Shown in pieces: positions 30,052 to 40,203 of a DNA stretch of 64,000 nt. Source of the DNA: Allomyces arbusculus (taxonomy: Eukaryota; Blastocladiomycota; Blastocladiomycetes; Blastocladiales; Blastocladiaceae); assembly GCA_027604705.1 (NCBI GenBank), contig JADHYV010000029.1, positions 186,001-250,000 on the forward strand, in the 5' to 3' direction. Made by a program: the position numbers and the translations under genes. Position 1 is the stretch's first letter, and every line of letters starts with the position of its first letter. Under the pieces are notes generated by a model. The model did not search any database, was not told where the DNA came from, and saw only the letters and a program-made list of their open reading frames with translations.

Positions 30052-30774
30052 GTGCCGCGCTCGTCGATTCGAACGCCCTCACCGCAACGGCCGCGCTCAC
30101 CTCTGCCCGGCACGCCTACCTTCGAGTTGCCGCGCGCACTGCAGCAATTGGACGATGCGGAGCTGACTCAGTACGATCCGTCGCTGCCCTTGCCCGGCCC
30201 GATTGCAGTCGATCCCGCTGCCGCTGCTCATGGGCGACCCACGATGCGGTCTGTGGGTGTGCTGTCGGGCCACGTCACGACGGATGTGGATCCGGCCATC
30301 GACCGCTCGCAGTACCCGGACGACACCCTCGCGTTCATTGCGTGGGTCGATGACCGGCGGATCCGCGAGCGTCGCCGTGACGGGTCCGGGCGTGCAATCC
30401 AACCCATGGGCTACGTCACGCGCGTCGACGGCGAGCTTTACGTTGCGGCCGGCTGGTGGGCGTTCTACCAAGACTAGAACCGGTTTGATTGGTCCACGAT
30501 AACGCGTGACACCATGGGCCAGTTCTTCCGCGAGCACCCGATTTTGGCGGACCCGGTGCATCGGTACTCGCGCAAGTCGGCCAAGAAGGATATGTGGATG
30601 GTGACGCGGCCCGCGTTCCAGCGGTTTGTCGAGCGGCGCGTGCAGCAGCGGCTACCTGTTGAGCGCGACGATGGCGCCGAACAGGTTGCGGAGCAAGGTG
30701 GCGAGCAGGAGGTTGATCAGGTCATGGGGCTGCCATGTCCAGGGCCATCGTGTTGCAAAGGTACGATGTTTTGA
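30052..30774 (+). pseudogene. FIAW-domain protein, plus-strand copy with an in-frame stop
   Basis: This is the homologue of 11758-12087 (minus). The frame reads FIAWVDDRRIRERRRDG, RAIQPMGYVTRVDG and AAGWWAFYQD, then TAG at 30475-30477. It continues in the same frame with a MGQFFREHPILADP block, SRKSAKKDM and about 50 more residues to 30774. The other copy reads straight through the position of this TAG but stops where this one reads WMVTRPAF. The two copies therefore have different lesions. The alternative is that the TAG lies in an intron or that two short proteins are made. The family is unknown: compact, Arg/Trp-rich, with no membrane segment. It sits about 420 bp upstream of the intact RBR gene in the same orientation. 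Confidence 0.5.
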
Positions 30775-31193
30775 TTTGATGTTGCTCTCATGCAATCACG
30801 CCGATGCACTCTCCCCATCTTAGAGAAGTCGCCGTTAGTTTCCACGTCGCTTGTTCTTCTGTCGTTTGTGTGTCGTCGTATCGTCATTCTGCTTCGTTTT
30901 CGGTTTGTCTTGGTCGGGTGTGGACGTTTGCCGGACCAGGAGCCGCCTTCCTTTGCTTCTTTGCGCTGCCCCGTCTGTCGTTAGCAAACATGTCCTTTCT
31001 GCAGTGTTGACGACGATGGCAGTGAAGTGAAATGCAAGGGAGGCGACGGTCTCGCATCAGTGACAAGCATGTGAAGCGAGGAAATCGCAAGAATTGCAAG
31101 CATCACAGGCCACATATGCATTCGCCTTGCTGCCTACATGCCGTTTTGCACAAAGCTCGACTGACCAGTCCTCACCGTCCCTCGTTCCCCGCA
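30775..31193. promoter_or_regulatory. upstream region of the RBR gene
   Basis: About 420 bp, pyrimidine- and T-rich on the plus strand around 30870-30970. It presumably holds the RBR promoter. No distinct TATA element is placed convincingly. Confidence 0.35.
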
Positions 31194-32565
31194 ATGGAGA
31201 AACGCAACCTTCAAGCCTCGAATAGCATCAGCAGCCATGTGCATCCCGAGGGCCAGGGCCGTCCCGACCCAACCCGACCCAAATGTGCCGTCTGCGACGT
31301 GCCGGTTGTGATGCTGCCCATGCCGCCGATGCCCAACGGCGAGCCGACTACTGCGCCCTTGACCTGGGCCATCGACTTTGACAATGTCACGAATCCGCCG
31401 ATTTCACACCGACGCGCCTACCCATACCCGCCATGCGGCCACGTCCTGTGCGGATTTTGCCTCGAAAATTGGATTCGTGCGACTTTGACGGACCGGTCAC
31501 TGCGATTCCCGCCGAGGTGCCCGTGTGTCGCAACGTGTTCCGCGACGCTCACGGTCGAGCATGCGCAGCAGCTTTTTGCAGGGTCCAAGTTCCACCAGAT
31601 GTTCCTCGAGTATAATATGCGCTTCCTTGAGGCCACAGGGCGGCTCATTTATTGTCCGCAGAAGACGTGCAGCAATCCCCTGAGGATTCCGCCGCCCGAG
31701 ACGCTAGCCGCGAAGCCCAATTGCAACGCAGAGTGCCCCAATTGCAAGAAGTTGTTTTGCGCGAAATGTCGCGTTCCTTCCCATCGCCCACTTACGTGCG
31801 AGGAGTTCCAAGCGGGGCATCCCGACGCGACAGCTCCGGACGTGGACGACATTGCGCTGCTCGACCTGGCTCGCACCATGTACTGGAAGCGGTGCCCGTC
31901 GTGTCGCATCATGGTAGATGGTTATGGCAAGTGCATACAGATGCGATGCCGATGCGGGCGGGTGGTACGTTTTCCCCGTTGGCTACGCCGCTCAATGTTC
32001 AATATTTGTCTCCGAAGCTGACCGTACCTTTCTCCCCCGTCAACAGTTTTGCTATCGGTGCGGCACGGCGTACACGGACAAAGAGAACCCGGTTTGCCCG
32101 TGCAAATTGTTTGACGCGCGGACGTGTGTCGACACGATCCTCACGATCAACCTGCCCCTTCATAACGACGACGACGACGAGCTCTTGGACCCAAACTACC
32201 GCCTGGACGCTGACCCGGACAACGTCGAGGACGACTACGGTGAATACGTCCTCGACCACCGCTGGTCTCCCAACGACTGGCCGCGTACCGCGTCGGGCCG
32301 CCGGCTCATGGCTTGGGGCGTCGGCGAGGTGCAGTTTCCGAAAAAGGATCAGCTCGTTTTGCCCAAGTGGCTCGCTAAGTCGTACAAGGCGCGCATATGC
32401 CACTATTGTAACGTCCAGTTCCCAAAATTCTCGCTGCTCGTCAACCATTTCCACACGACCAACGACCACAACGTCTACCTGTGTTGCAACCGCACGTTCA
32501 AGAACGAGCAGGCGTATTTTGACCATTTGAACTATTACCATAGCAGCATGGTTTGGAATTGGTGA
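31194..32565 (+). CDS. RBR-type E3 ubiquitin ligase with C-terminal C2H2 pair, 429 aa, two exons
   Basis: Exons 31194-31964 and 32047-32565 join at GTACGT...CAACAG, phase 0. RING1 covers about residues 28-125 (CAVCDV, then PPCGHVLCGFCLENW). The IBR covers about 150-200 (YCPQKTCSNPL, CPNCKKLFCAKC, then SHRPLTCEEF). RING2 covers about 230-275 (CPSCRIMVDGYGKCIQMRC, then RCGRVFCYRCG), with the catalytic Cys in GKCIQM. RBR ligases pass ubiquitin through that Cys. An acidic linker (DDDDELLDP, then DVEDDYGEY-like) follows. The last 75 residues form two clustered zinc-finger-like motifs (CHYCNVQF...HFHTTNDH and CCNRTF...HLNYYH) preceded by an SPNDWPRTASG block, all conserved in the decayed copy. That tail is not part of classic Parkin/ARIH architecture and may read substrate or nucleic acid. 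The ATG was chosen as the first in frame before the RING. Confidence 0.88.
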
Positions 32566-33039
32566 ATAAGTTGCTTTGCTTTTCGATCTGTTCTTGCATT
32601 TCTGACGTGAAGAGCAGTCACAAACAAAACCTGCCTTCTCGGTGATGCAATTGAGCTCTTTGCCGTCATACTTTCTTGCGAATTCACGTAACAAATTCCC
32701 CTTTCCGACTCGCTGAACATGATTGCCGGTTCGACCGCGCAGCTTACCATTTACGTTCACCTGCACTAATCCTACCGTTCCACCGGCTCTGCTTGAGTAG
32801 AGATGAGTTGACGCCATTGTGAACGGTTACCAGTGCATGCACAGCCACCAAGTCCCCCCAAAGAAGTTGTTTGGCAAACTGCTGCATCTTGCGCCGCTCG
32901 CTCCTTGATCACCACCAGTTGATCGCCTGTTTGCGACGCCCAGACAGTGGCGATGATGTTGGAATGAATTAGCGCTCAAAATGCGGCCAGAAACGTAGGT
33001 TTTTCCTCGACGAGTGAGCTGGAGTTAATAGTTCGGAGT

Positions 33040-33115
33040 AGTTGATTCGATCCCGCACAAAGGCGATAGGCAGAGCAAGCCCATCACCGCGGCCCAACTT
33101 CAACAAACAAGCGCC
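33040..33115 (+). repeat. B-box-like dispersed repeat, copy B
   Basis: The core AGTTGATTCGATCCCGCAC is followed by AAAGGCGATAGGCAGAGCAA and CCGCGGCCCAAC. Same order of blocks as copies A and C. Confidence 0.5.
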
Positions 33116-33630
33116 TTGGCTCACCTGCACCTTTGTGTTCCTTCCATTTCAGCCCTAACATTTGCTCATTCGAGCTGATATCAATTACGGAACATTCCAT
33201 CATAATGTTGACACCAACCGCTTGTTGGTTGTGCGCTCATGGCTAGCTAGTGCTGACATCGTGAGGTGCACCATGTGTTGTGGCCCGTTTGAATAATTTC
33301 GGAGCGGTTCACATGAGCTCGGAAGCGTTCAACGCGTGGGTGGGTGTGACAAGACTGGACTGCACAGGGAGCAGTGAAACTCTGACACCCATCAACCTTG
33401 TTCTCACTGTCACATTGATGTGCAGCTACTTCTGACCTCGCGGCGGATAACAACAGCGACCAACGTAATTGGACATCAGGAAGTGATGCGCGAGTGGATT
33501 ACAGATGCTGCTGCCAGGGCCAGTGCCTGTGAAACTTCTCTCTAATAAGAAACTACGCAATTGAAACATTTCGTGTTTCAGGGGCGCCTGAAGTACTGGC
33601 TAGTGCAAGACCTAGAAGATTTTAGTTGGG

Positions 33631-33712
33631 GTGGTTAGTTCGATCCCGCGTAGAGGCGATGGGCCGAGAGCAAGCCGAATACCCGCGGCCCAATCACCAC
33701 AGCCAATGGCCT
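33631..33712 (+). repeat. B-box-like dispersed repeat, copy C
   Basis: The core GGTTAGTTCGATCCCGCG is followed by AGGCGATGGGCCGAGAGCAA and GCGGCCCAATCACCACAGCC. It is closest to copy A, including a CTAGTGCA word about 40 bp upstream (A-box position). Confidence 0.5.
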
Positions 33713-34080
33713 ATTACACAACCAGGAAAAGGTGCATGTTTCGACAACACCACACCTGTTTTGGGCCGGATCGTTGAATTATTGTTTGGCCTGTCTCTCT
33801 CCATCAAGCTCCAGACAACAGAACGAGCAAAGACTGTCCTCTCATGGTCATTCAATCCTCGTCCGAAAATCCATTATCCAACCCCATCGCTTGCCACATA
33901 ACGCAACGTATGTGCCCGCACATCATTCTGCTCGCTTCTTCACTGTGTGGTGCGGCTCGTGCGTCTCGATTTAATTTTGAGACCAGTTAACACTCTCACG
34001 CTCGACGAAACCACGACTGGGATCAAAATTGACACTCCATTCATAAACACTAGAAACTGGTACTAATTGAGAGGATGTCC

Positions 34081-34870
34081 TCATGATTTCGTGGATGGCG
34101 GTGCGGCCGTTGCTGCCGGCGCTGCCGCCGCCGTTGCCGGGTCTTCAAGACCTCCTGCCACCCGAGCAGCTGCCACGTCCCGCTCCTCCTGCAGTTTCTT
34201 CTGTTTGGCCATGAGCTCGGGTGGGATCTCGCGACCGGCCGCTTCGAGCAGCCGCTTGGCGTTCGGGTGGTGCTGGACGAGCCTAGTGTGCAAACTAACG
34301 TGATTAGCCCGGGTGGAGAGCCCGTAAGAGCAAGATCAGCAAAGACGCACATGTCCTGCACGAGATCGCCGAGTTTTTGCTCGCCGCCCGACGTTTTCAA
34401 GAGGCACGTCAGGCACCCGGTACTGGCCCACCTCGCGGCTACGCAATTCCGGCGCACATCAGCCTTTGCTCGCGATCCCGCAAAACTCACACGATCCGCA
34501 ACGCACAATAATACGTTGCGACCAGCGCGGTCCCCGACAACGCGCCCACCGTCAACGCCAAATCGCGCACATTGCCGGCAATCGACACGGGCGGCCTCGG
34601 CGACTTCATCGTGACCACGCGCGCCGAGGGCGTTTTCACCGGTGCCGCGGCGGGTTCCGGCATCTTCGCAGCGACAATCGCGTTGATGTCGGGCGTGACG
34701 AGCTTGTAGGCCGCGTAACCGAAAAACCCGGCCGTCGCGAGTGCCGAGAGCAAGGATGCGCGCTTGTAGTCGGTCAGGCACTGCTGTTCCTGCGGCGAGG
34801 GGACGTAGCCGACGTGCTGCGCGTGCTGTTGGATTCGGTCGAGAATGGATTTTTCGAGCAGGGTCGTCAT
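34081..34870 (-). CDS. small membrane protein, 217 aa, three exons
   Basis: Exons 34870-34507, 34438-34351 and 34282-34081 join in frame. Both introns are 68 nt with GTGCGT donors and TAG acceptors. The product has a polar N-terminus (MTTLLEKSILDRIQQHAQHV). A first hydrophobic helix follows at about residues 37-60 (LLSALATAGFFGYAAYKLV). After a Pro/Ala linker comes a second at about 97-120 (DLALTVGALSGTALVATYY). The rest is a charged C-terminal region with a short coiled stretch (ELMAKQKKLQEERDVAAARV) and an Ala/Pro tail. I do not recognise the family. Size, two helices and a basic loop would suit a mitochondrial or ER membrane protein. The reconstruction is supported by three independent phase matches. 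Confidence 0.7.
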
Positions 34871-35325
34871 GGTTGGTGATTGGTGCTCGGTGCGTGCGTG
34901 CTGCTGCTGCAAGTTGGCGCTACCGTCGCGTTCGAGTTGATGCGGTAGTTGTTATTGGCAGCTGTGAGTTGCGACGGAGGATCATGCTTCCGAGCAACTT
35001 GCGAACAGTATCGAGCTTGAGGAGCAGGCCGCAAATCGAGGCGTGGTTGTCACGTTTTGGTGCGGGACGTCCAGCACCTGGCACCAGATCGCGTCGCTAC
35101 GCACAAACCATTCGCTCATTCTCATTGATTACGACACCGACACCAGGCCCAACGCCCGTGCGCAATCTTCTAAAAACTACGCTAAGCTAATCCACACTGT
35201 ACGCCCATCAGTTCCCCAGTCGTCCCATCCTCGTCCACCTCGCGCGCGTCCTTGGCAAACAAAGACCCCGAGTCCGTCCGCACACTCGCTCGCGCCCACT
35301 CTCTTGGACTCGCGTGCGCGCCCGC
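34871..35325. other. intergenic, 455 bp
   Basis: Upstream region of the small membrane protein and 3' flank of the next minus-strand gene. No gene seen. Confidence 0.4.
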
Positions 35326-36565
35326 TCACTTGGACCGGCGTCCCTTATCCTTATCCACGGTTTCGTCCGACGCAACCGGCGACGCGACCGGCGACTTGGG
35401 TCGCGGCAACAGCGGCGGCAACGGCGTGCGCGGCGTCCCGGCCGGCGTCGGATCCCCCACCGGCGCGGGCCCGATGCCCTTCGCGCCAGTTGCCACACGG
35501 CCCGTGACCGACGCCGCCGCCCCGCCGCCGGTCCCTGCGAGCGTCACTTTCGGCGTGTACCGCCCCGCCGCCAACGCCGACTTCGTCGACGGCAATGCCG
35601 TCGCTGACAACGATGCCGCGGCCGTAGTCGACGACGTGGCGTTCAACTCGGTCCCGCCGGACTTGGCCGCTGCGCCCGTGCCGCCCGTCGAGTGCGAATC
35701 GCTATCGTTCGACGTGTCCCCGTGCACGACCGACGTGGCCTTCACCGAGAACGCGCCGTTGAGCGTAACGAGCGCGAGCAAGTAGGGCTCCGTGTAGGGC
35801 GCCGACGCGTAGTCCGGATTTGCAATCCCCAAGATCAGCGGGACCAGAACCAAGATAATCGCGGCACATTCTTCGCCGAGCCGGATTTGCGGGTTGTAGA
35901 ACATCTTGATCGCGGCAAACCGCGTCGCCATGAACGGGTTCGACTTGGCGTGCGCGAGAAAGGAAATGTCGGTCAAGAGGGCGACGAGCGAGTAGTAGAG
36001 GACACAGGCCACGTCGACGCCGCGGTACGCCGGGTAAGAAGGCTGGTACCAGGCGCCGCCGGAGACCCAGTCGGAGGCGATGTAGGCGTGCAGGTGAAGG
36101 GTGGACGAAAGCGTGCCAAGCACGGCGTATCCGGCCGTGTACCATGGTGCGAAACGGCGCCAGTTGCGCAGGTTGCGTGAATACGCGGTCATGCGGAGGA
36201 AGTTGAAGTAGACGGGCACGATCGAGTAGATGCGCTATTCATCGCGGACAAGAGAATTCCGGTCAGGGTCGAGCACGCGCCAGAGTTGATAATTAGAAAT
36301 CATTGACCTTGAGCACGTTCAGCGACACCGTGACGCGCCCCCACCACGGCCATGAAGGGTCGACGAGCCACGATCCGAGCGAGGCAAGGTTCATGCCGTC
36401 GACGATTACGGCCAAGTACAGACTCGCCATGAGCAAATTCTGCATCGTGCGGCCCTTGTACCGCTGCCAGACGCAATTGAACGTGTCCACATTGATGCGC
36501 AGCGACATCAACGCCGTGGTCAGGCTAATCACGCGGCTCGTTACGAGCAGCGTTGACGGCGGCAT
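35326..36565 (-). CDS. polytopic membrane protein, 388 aa, two exons
   Basis: Exons 36565-36308 and 36234-35326 join at GTCAAT...AATAG, phase 0. The first 260 residues hold about six to seven hydrophobic helices, including LLMASLYLAVIVDGMNLASL, WWGRVTVSLNVLK with the next helix, WYTAGYAVLGTLSSTLHLHA, VACVLYYSLVALLTDISFL, ECAAIILVLVPLILGIA and PYLLALVTLNGAFSV. The C-terminal 125 residues are Ser/Thr/Ala/Pro-rich and hydrophilic. The layout, 7TM-like with a cytoplasmic low-complexity tail, recalls fungal receptor-like or unannotated seven-helix proteins. No transporter or receptor signature is clear, so function is open. The first intron donor, GTCAAT, is weaker than others in the window. Confidence 0.7.
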
Positions 36566-37479
36566 CGTGGCGGCGCGTTGATGGTGGAGATGGTGGTTGC
36601 GGTACGGCAAATGGACTGCGCGCGCGTGGATCAGTGGTTGATTGGGCAGTGCCGTGACAACGGCGACAGCAGCAGCAGCAGAAGCAGCAGCGCGGAGGAC
36701 CGCGTTGGAGGGTCGCCAGGGTAGCGCAAGGGTCAACACGAGGGCAGCGAGGGTAGCAGGCGGGAGCGATCGCTCAGAGGGCAACAGCTGCTCTTCATGG
36801 CGAATGAGGACGCGCTGAGCAGCCATGTCATGCATTTGCGCTCGCGATCCGTTGTCGGCCCCCAGGCCAGGGCCGTTTTGGTCCGGGCGGGCACACGACG
36901 CACGCGCGCGCGTGCCGTTGGTCTGCGCCCGGTTCGCGATGAAAGGTGATTCCCAGCCAAGGCCAGGTGGGAGACGCGCCATGTCCTCCAGTACCGGCCG
37001 TGAGCACCTACCTACCACGTCGCAGACAAGGTCGTCGCTCGTTGCGGACCGGCGGGTGTCCATCTGGCCTGTCCAGGAAAGAGAACAGTTATCATCAAGC
37101 ACCATCAAGCACCCAAGCATGCAGGCCAACTTCCACTTTTCAACGCGATCCCATTTCCAGGGCAGACACGACACGATGGTCGACACACGCAAGAAAAAAC
37201 AACATGAGCGAGGGGGAGAGGGAACAGGAACGGCAATGGCCTGACCAGCGCGTGTTTCCATCCAACAGCGCGGCGCCAATTGCCGGTCAAAAGGAGCTAG
37301 ATAGGGAGGAGTGCCGAAAAAACGATAAACTGGGCAAACCAAGAAATGGTGGAACTCGGACACAAGGTTCACGAGCAACTCATTGAAGCAAAACGACCAA
37401 GACCAACCAGCAGAGCAGAGCAAAGCAAGAAGAACGAACATCAAACCAAACAACACCCCAACCAACCATCACGCGGCAT
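36566..37479. other. intergenic, about 0.9 kb
   Basis: Upstream region of the polytopic membrane protein and 3' flank of the RA-PH gene. A CAG/GCA-rich run lies near 36660-36690. No gene seen. Confidence 0.4.
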
Positions 37480-40203
37480 TTACCAGCGCGACTTTGGAAT
37501 CATTTCAATCAAACTGCGCTTCGGCATGGCGCCACCCGCCGCATAACTCGCCGGCTCGCTCATAATCGGTGCCGCCTGCTGCTCCCTACGGCGATCAATC
37601 CGGTCCAACAACGTCCCCGGCCCACCCGTCGGCTCCGCGTCCAGTGCGGCCCGGTGCCGCGACCGCGACCGCGCGCGCGTCCGCGCAATCGTCCCCGACC
37701 GCGCCAAGTGCTGCGACCGGTTCCGCGCCAATGTCGCACCAACGGGTGCACCTTCGTCGTCGTCGTCGGTCGCACCGGGCGTGTCGCTCGCGTACATGCG
37801 GTGCGGGTACTCGTCGGCCGCGGCGGCGAGGTCGTCGTCGGGGGTGACGAGGGGGGGTGGGGGCGCGCGGGTACTGCCCATGCGGCCGAGCGTCGCGTAG
37901 GCGCGGCCCGCAGGCGCCGAGGAGTCGGCGCCGTGGCGGTTCGCGTCGCGCGTGCGCGAGGCCATGGTCCGGGACCGTGCGAGCGTAGAACGAGCACGGA
38001 CGACCGACGGTTCCTCGCCCTGGAAGTCGAGCAAGGGTTTGCCCGTGACCGGTGCGGAGCCCGCCATGACGGGAATGATCGGTCCCGTAGGATGGTTGGT
38101 CGGTGCGGTGGTCGACACGGGCAAGCCGCTCGGTGGTGCGGTCGGGCCCACCAGTCCGCCAACGAGACCGGTCAGTTGCGGCCCCTGCGGGATCTGGACG
38201 GCCGCCTGCACCTGCTGCCCGGAAGTCCCCATCGGCACGGCACCCGCCGCGACCGGGTTGGTCATTGGCGCCTCGTCAAACCACTCCGGGTGCAAAAACT
38301 TATCGACGTGCGCCTTGGCATTGCGCAGGCAAAACAGCCATTCGCGCAATGATTCCTGCGACGGTGCGGCAAAGACAAACATGAACCCGGACGTATCCTC
38401 AAACAAACCGAACCGCTGCTGCGACTTGAGCGCGAGCACGTGGTGGTACTTTTTGTGAATCGCCTTGGCCGTGGCAGCACGCGCAGGCGTGGCCATATAC
38501 ACGTCAAAATGCGCGAGTGAGCAGACGAGTGCCGTGGGTTTCGACGACGACGAGGACGAGTAGACACTGGCCACAGCATCGGTCGAGGTCAGGTTCGCCT
38601 GCTGCGCAGCGACTTCGGCCGCGGCAATCGCGCCAGTCAAGGTCCCCGCCGTGCCGGACCCACTGCCGTCAAAACCGGCGACGGCCGTACTGTGCAGCTC
38701 GATCCCGTACTTGACTTCGACAAACCGTTTCTTCCAAACGCCTGTGCGCTTGGAATCCGTATACAGTGAGTCGCGCATGGGAGGGAAGACGACATTCAGT
38801 GCCTCGGCCGAGAGCGAAGCGCGGTACAGGTACGGCCGCACGACAAGCGCATTCGTCGTTTCGGGTTCCCACGTCTTGAGCACGCTCGCGACCGGTTCCC
38901 AGTCGCGCAGCGGCCGTTCCACGCCCAAATCATTGTAGACCTCAAACAAGACCCAGTCGCCGTCGGCCCCAGCGCCCTCGACGTCGTTTGGGATCACGGC
39001 GGTCGGCGGCAGGTTCAGCTGCGTGAGAACCGCGGTCACGACTTGCTCGGCGGTCATGAGCGACGTGAGCGTCACGTCGAGGTAGGTCTGCACGTGCGCC
39101 GAATGCACGTGGATGCGCGCAGGCACCTTGTGCACTTGCGCGAGCGCGAGTTTCTCGAGCGTGCGCTGCACATTGGTTGGGACCGGTTCGACAGGGGTCG
39201 CATTGGCGGCCGCGGCACGGCGCGTCGATTTCTTGCGCGACGGCGCACGTGAGAGCGAGCTGGTGCCATGGCGCGACGTCGAGTTATTGCGCGACAAGTT
39301 CCCGCCCGACGTCGCCGCAGCAGCGGCAGCGGCCATGCCCTCGTCGTCGACAAACGGAAGCGGCGGTGGGGGCGGCGTGGCGCGCGCCGACTGGCTGCGG
39401 GTCAAGGTGGCGCCATGGTTGAGCGACCGTTGCCGGACCAAGGTTGCGGCCAGCGGCGCGTCCTCGTCCTCGTCGTCGTCAGCTGCGGCACGTGCTGCGC
39501 TGCGGCGCTTGCTGGCGCGAGGCGTTTCTTCCTCGGCGGGCGAATCGGTGCCGCCGCGCAGGGGAATAAAGTGCGGCAGCTGTAAGGGCGGCAGCTGCGG
39601 GACTTGCAGCGGCGAGGCCAGGTGCAGGTGCAACGGTACATTGTCGGCCGCGTGGTCGTCGTCGTCGTACTTGTCGTCGTCGAGACTGCGCGTGCGGCGG
39701 CCGAGAAAGAGCGCTGGGTTCGAGTTGGCCGAGGGCGGGCGGGAACGGGACCGAGGGGAAGCGCCAGCGGGGATAGGCGAGAGCGCGCGCGGCGAGTCGG
39801 TGCGGTGCGACCAGGGCGTCCCGTAGGACAAGGAGGAGCTCGAGGGGGCGGCCGACGGCGGCAGCGACGGCATTAGTAGCGTCGAGAGGCGCTTGGACGC
39901 GCGACCCGTGGCGAGCATAGCGTCGAGCTCGGCAGCGAGCGCGGCCAGGTCGCCGAGCGCCGACAGGTCGTGCGCTTCGATTGGCCGCGCGTGTGGGTGC
40001 GCGTCATCCTGCTGCTGCTGTTGCTGATTCTGCGGCAAGGAGCGCGAGCGTGTGGGCGGCGGGTCCTGCTCCTGCTGTTGCGCCGGGTCGGGCAGCTGCG
40101 GCGCGGGCGGGCCGAGCGGCGAGAGGCCGGCCAGGTCGAGCTGGAGCTGGTCAAGCAGGCCGGCGAGCGACTCGGACGAGGCCGGCGCCGCTTGCTGGGC
40201 CAT
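37480..40203 (-). CDS. RA-PH domain adaptor protein, 907 aa
   Basis: Single frame, with the start at the ATG of MAQQAAPASSE. Residues 1-340 are disordered, with Gln, Asp and Ser/Arg runs. A Ras-association-like domain lies at about 364-458 (IHVHSAHVQTYLDVTLTSLM, DWVLFEVYNDLGVERPLRDW, then a VLKTWEP end). It is followed at once by a PH-like domain at about 475-635 (VWKKRFVEVKYG, AHFDVYMAT, FVFAAPSQESLREWLFCLRN), whose first loops contain an Ala/Ser-rich insertion. The tail repeats short basic motifs (LARSRT, LARNRSQ, IARTRARS). The RA-PH tandem is the core of animal RIAM/lamellipodin and Grb7/10/14 and of related fungal proteins. By family it should bind a Ras/Rap GTPase and a phosphoinositide and link polarity signalling to the membrane. 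No SH2 domain is present. Confidence 0.82.
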   Translation of the reverse strand: MAQQAAPASSESLAGLLDQLQLDLAGLSPLGPPAPQLPDPAQQQEQDPPPTRSRSLPQNQQQQQQDDAHPHARPIEAHDLSALGDLAALAAELDAMLATGRASKRLSTLLMPSLPPSAAPSSSSLSYGTPWSHRTDSPRALSPIPAGASPRSRSRPPSANSNPALFLGRRTRSLDDDKYDDDDHAADNVPLHLHLASPLQVPQLPPLQLPHFIPLRGGTDSPAEEETPRASKRRSAARAAADDDEDEDAPLAATLVRQRSLNHGATLTRSQSARATPPPPPLPFVDDEGMAAAAAAATSGGNLSRNNSTSRHGTSSLSRAPSRKKSTRRAAAANATPVEPVPTNVQRTLEKLALAQVHKVPARIHVHSAHVQTYLDVTLTSLMTAEQVVTAVLTQLNLPPTAVIPNDVEGAGADGDWVLFEVYNDLGVERPLRDWEPVASVLKTWEPETTNALVVRPYLYRASLSAEALNVVFPPMRDSLYTDSKRTGVWKKRFVEVKYGIELHSTAVAGFDGSGSGTAGTLTGAIAAAEVAAQQANLTSTDAVASVYSSSSSSKPTALVCSLAHFDVYMATPARAATAKAIHKKYHHVLALKSQQRFGLFEDTSGFMFVFAAPSQESLREWLFCLRNAKAHVDKFLHPEWFDEAPMTNPVAAGAVPMGTSGQQVQAAVQIPQGPQLTGLVGGLVGPTAPPSGLPVSTTAPTNHPTGPIIPVMAGSAPVTGKPLLDFQGEEPSVVRARSTLARSRTMASRTRDANRHGADSSAPAGRAYATLGRMGSTRAPPPPLVTPDDDLAAAADEYPHRMYASDTPGATDDDDEGAPVGATLARNRSQHLARSGTIARTRARSRSRHRAALDAEPTGGPGTLLDRIDRRREQQAAPIMSEPASYAAGGAMPKRSLIEMIPKSRW

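Larger units (their letters stand above)
32566..34080. other. gene-free stretch with two dispersed repeats
   Basis: About 1.5 kb, AT-richer than the genic DNA. It holds repeat copies at 33040-33115 and 33631-33712. No convincing frame. Confidence 0.45.

Noticed and set aside
33631-33712. tRNA gene at the TTCGATCCCGC repeat
   Set aside because: No cloverleaf. The same sequence recurs three times with conserved downstream blocks, which fits a repeat and not a tRNA.
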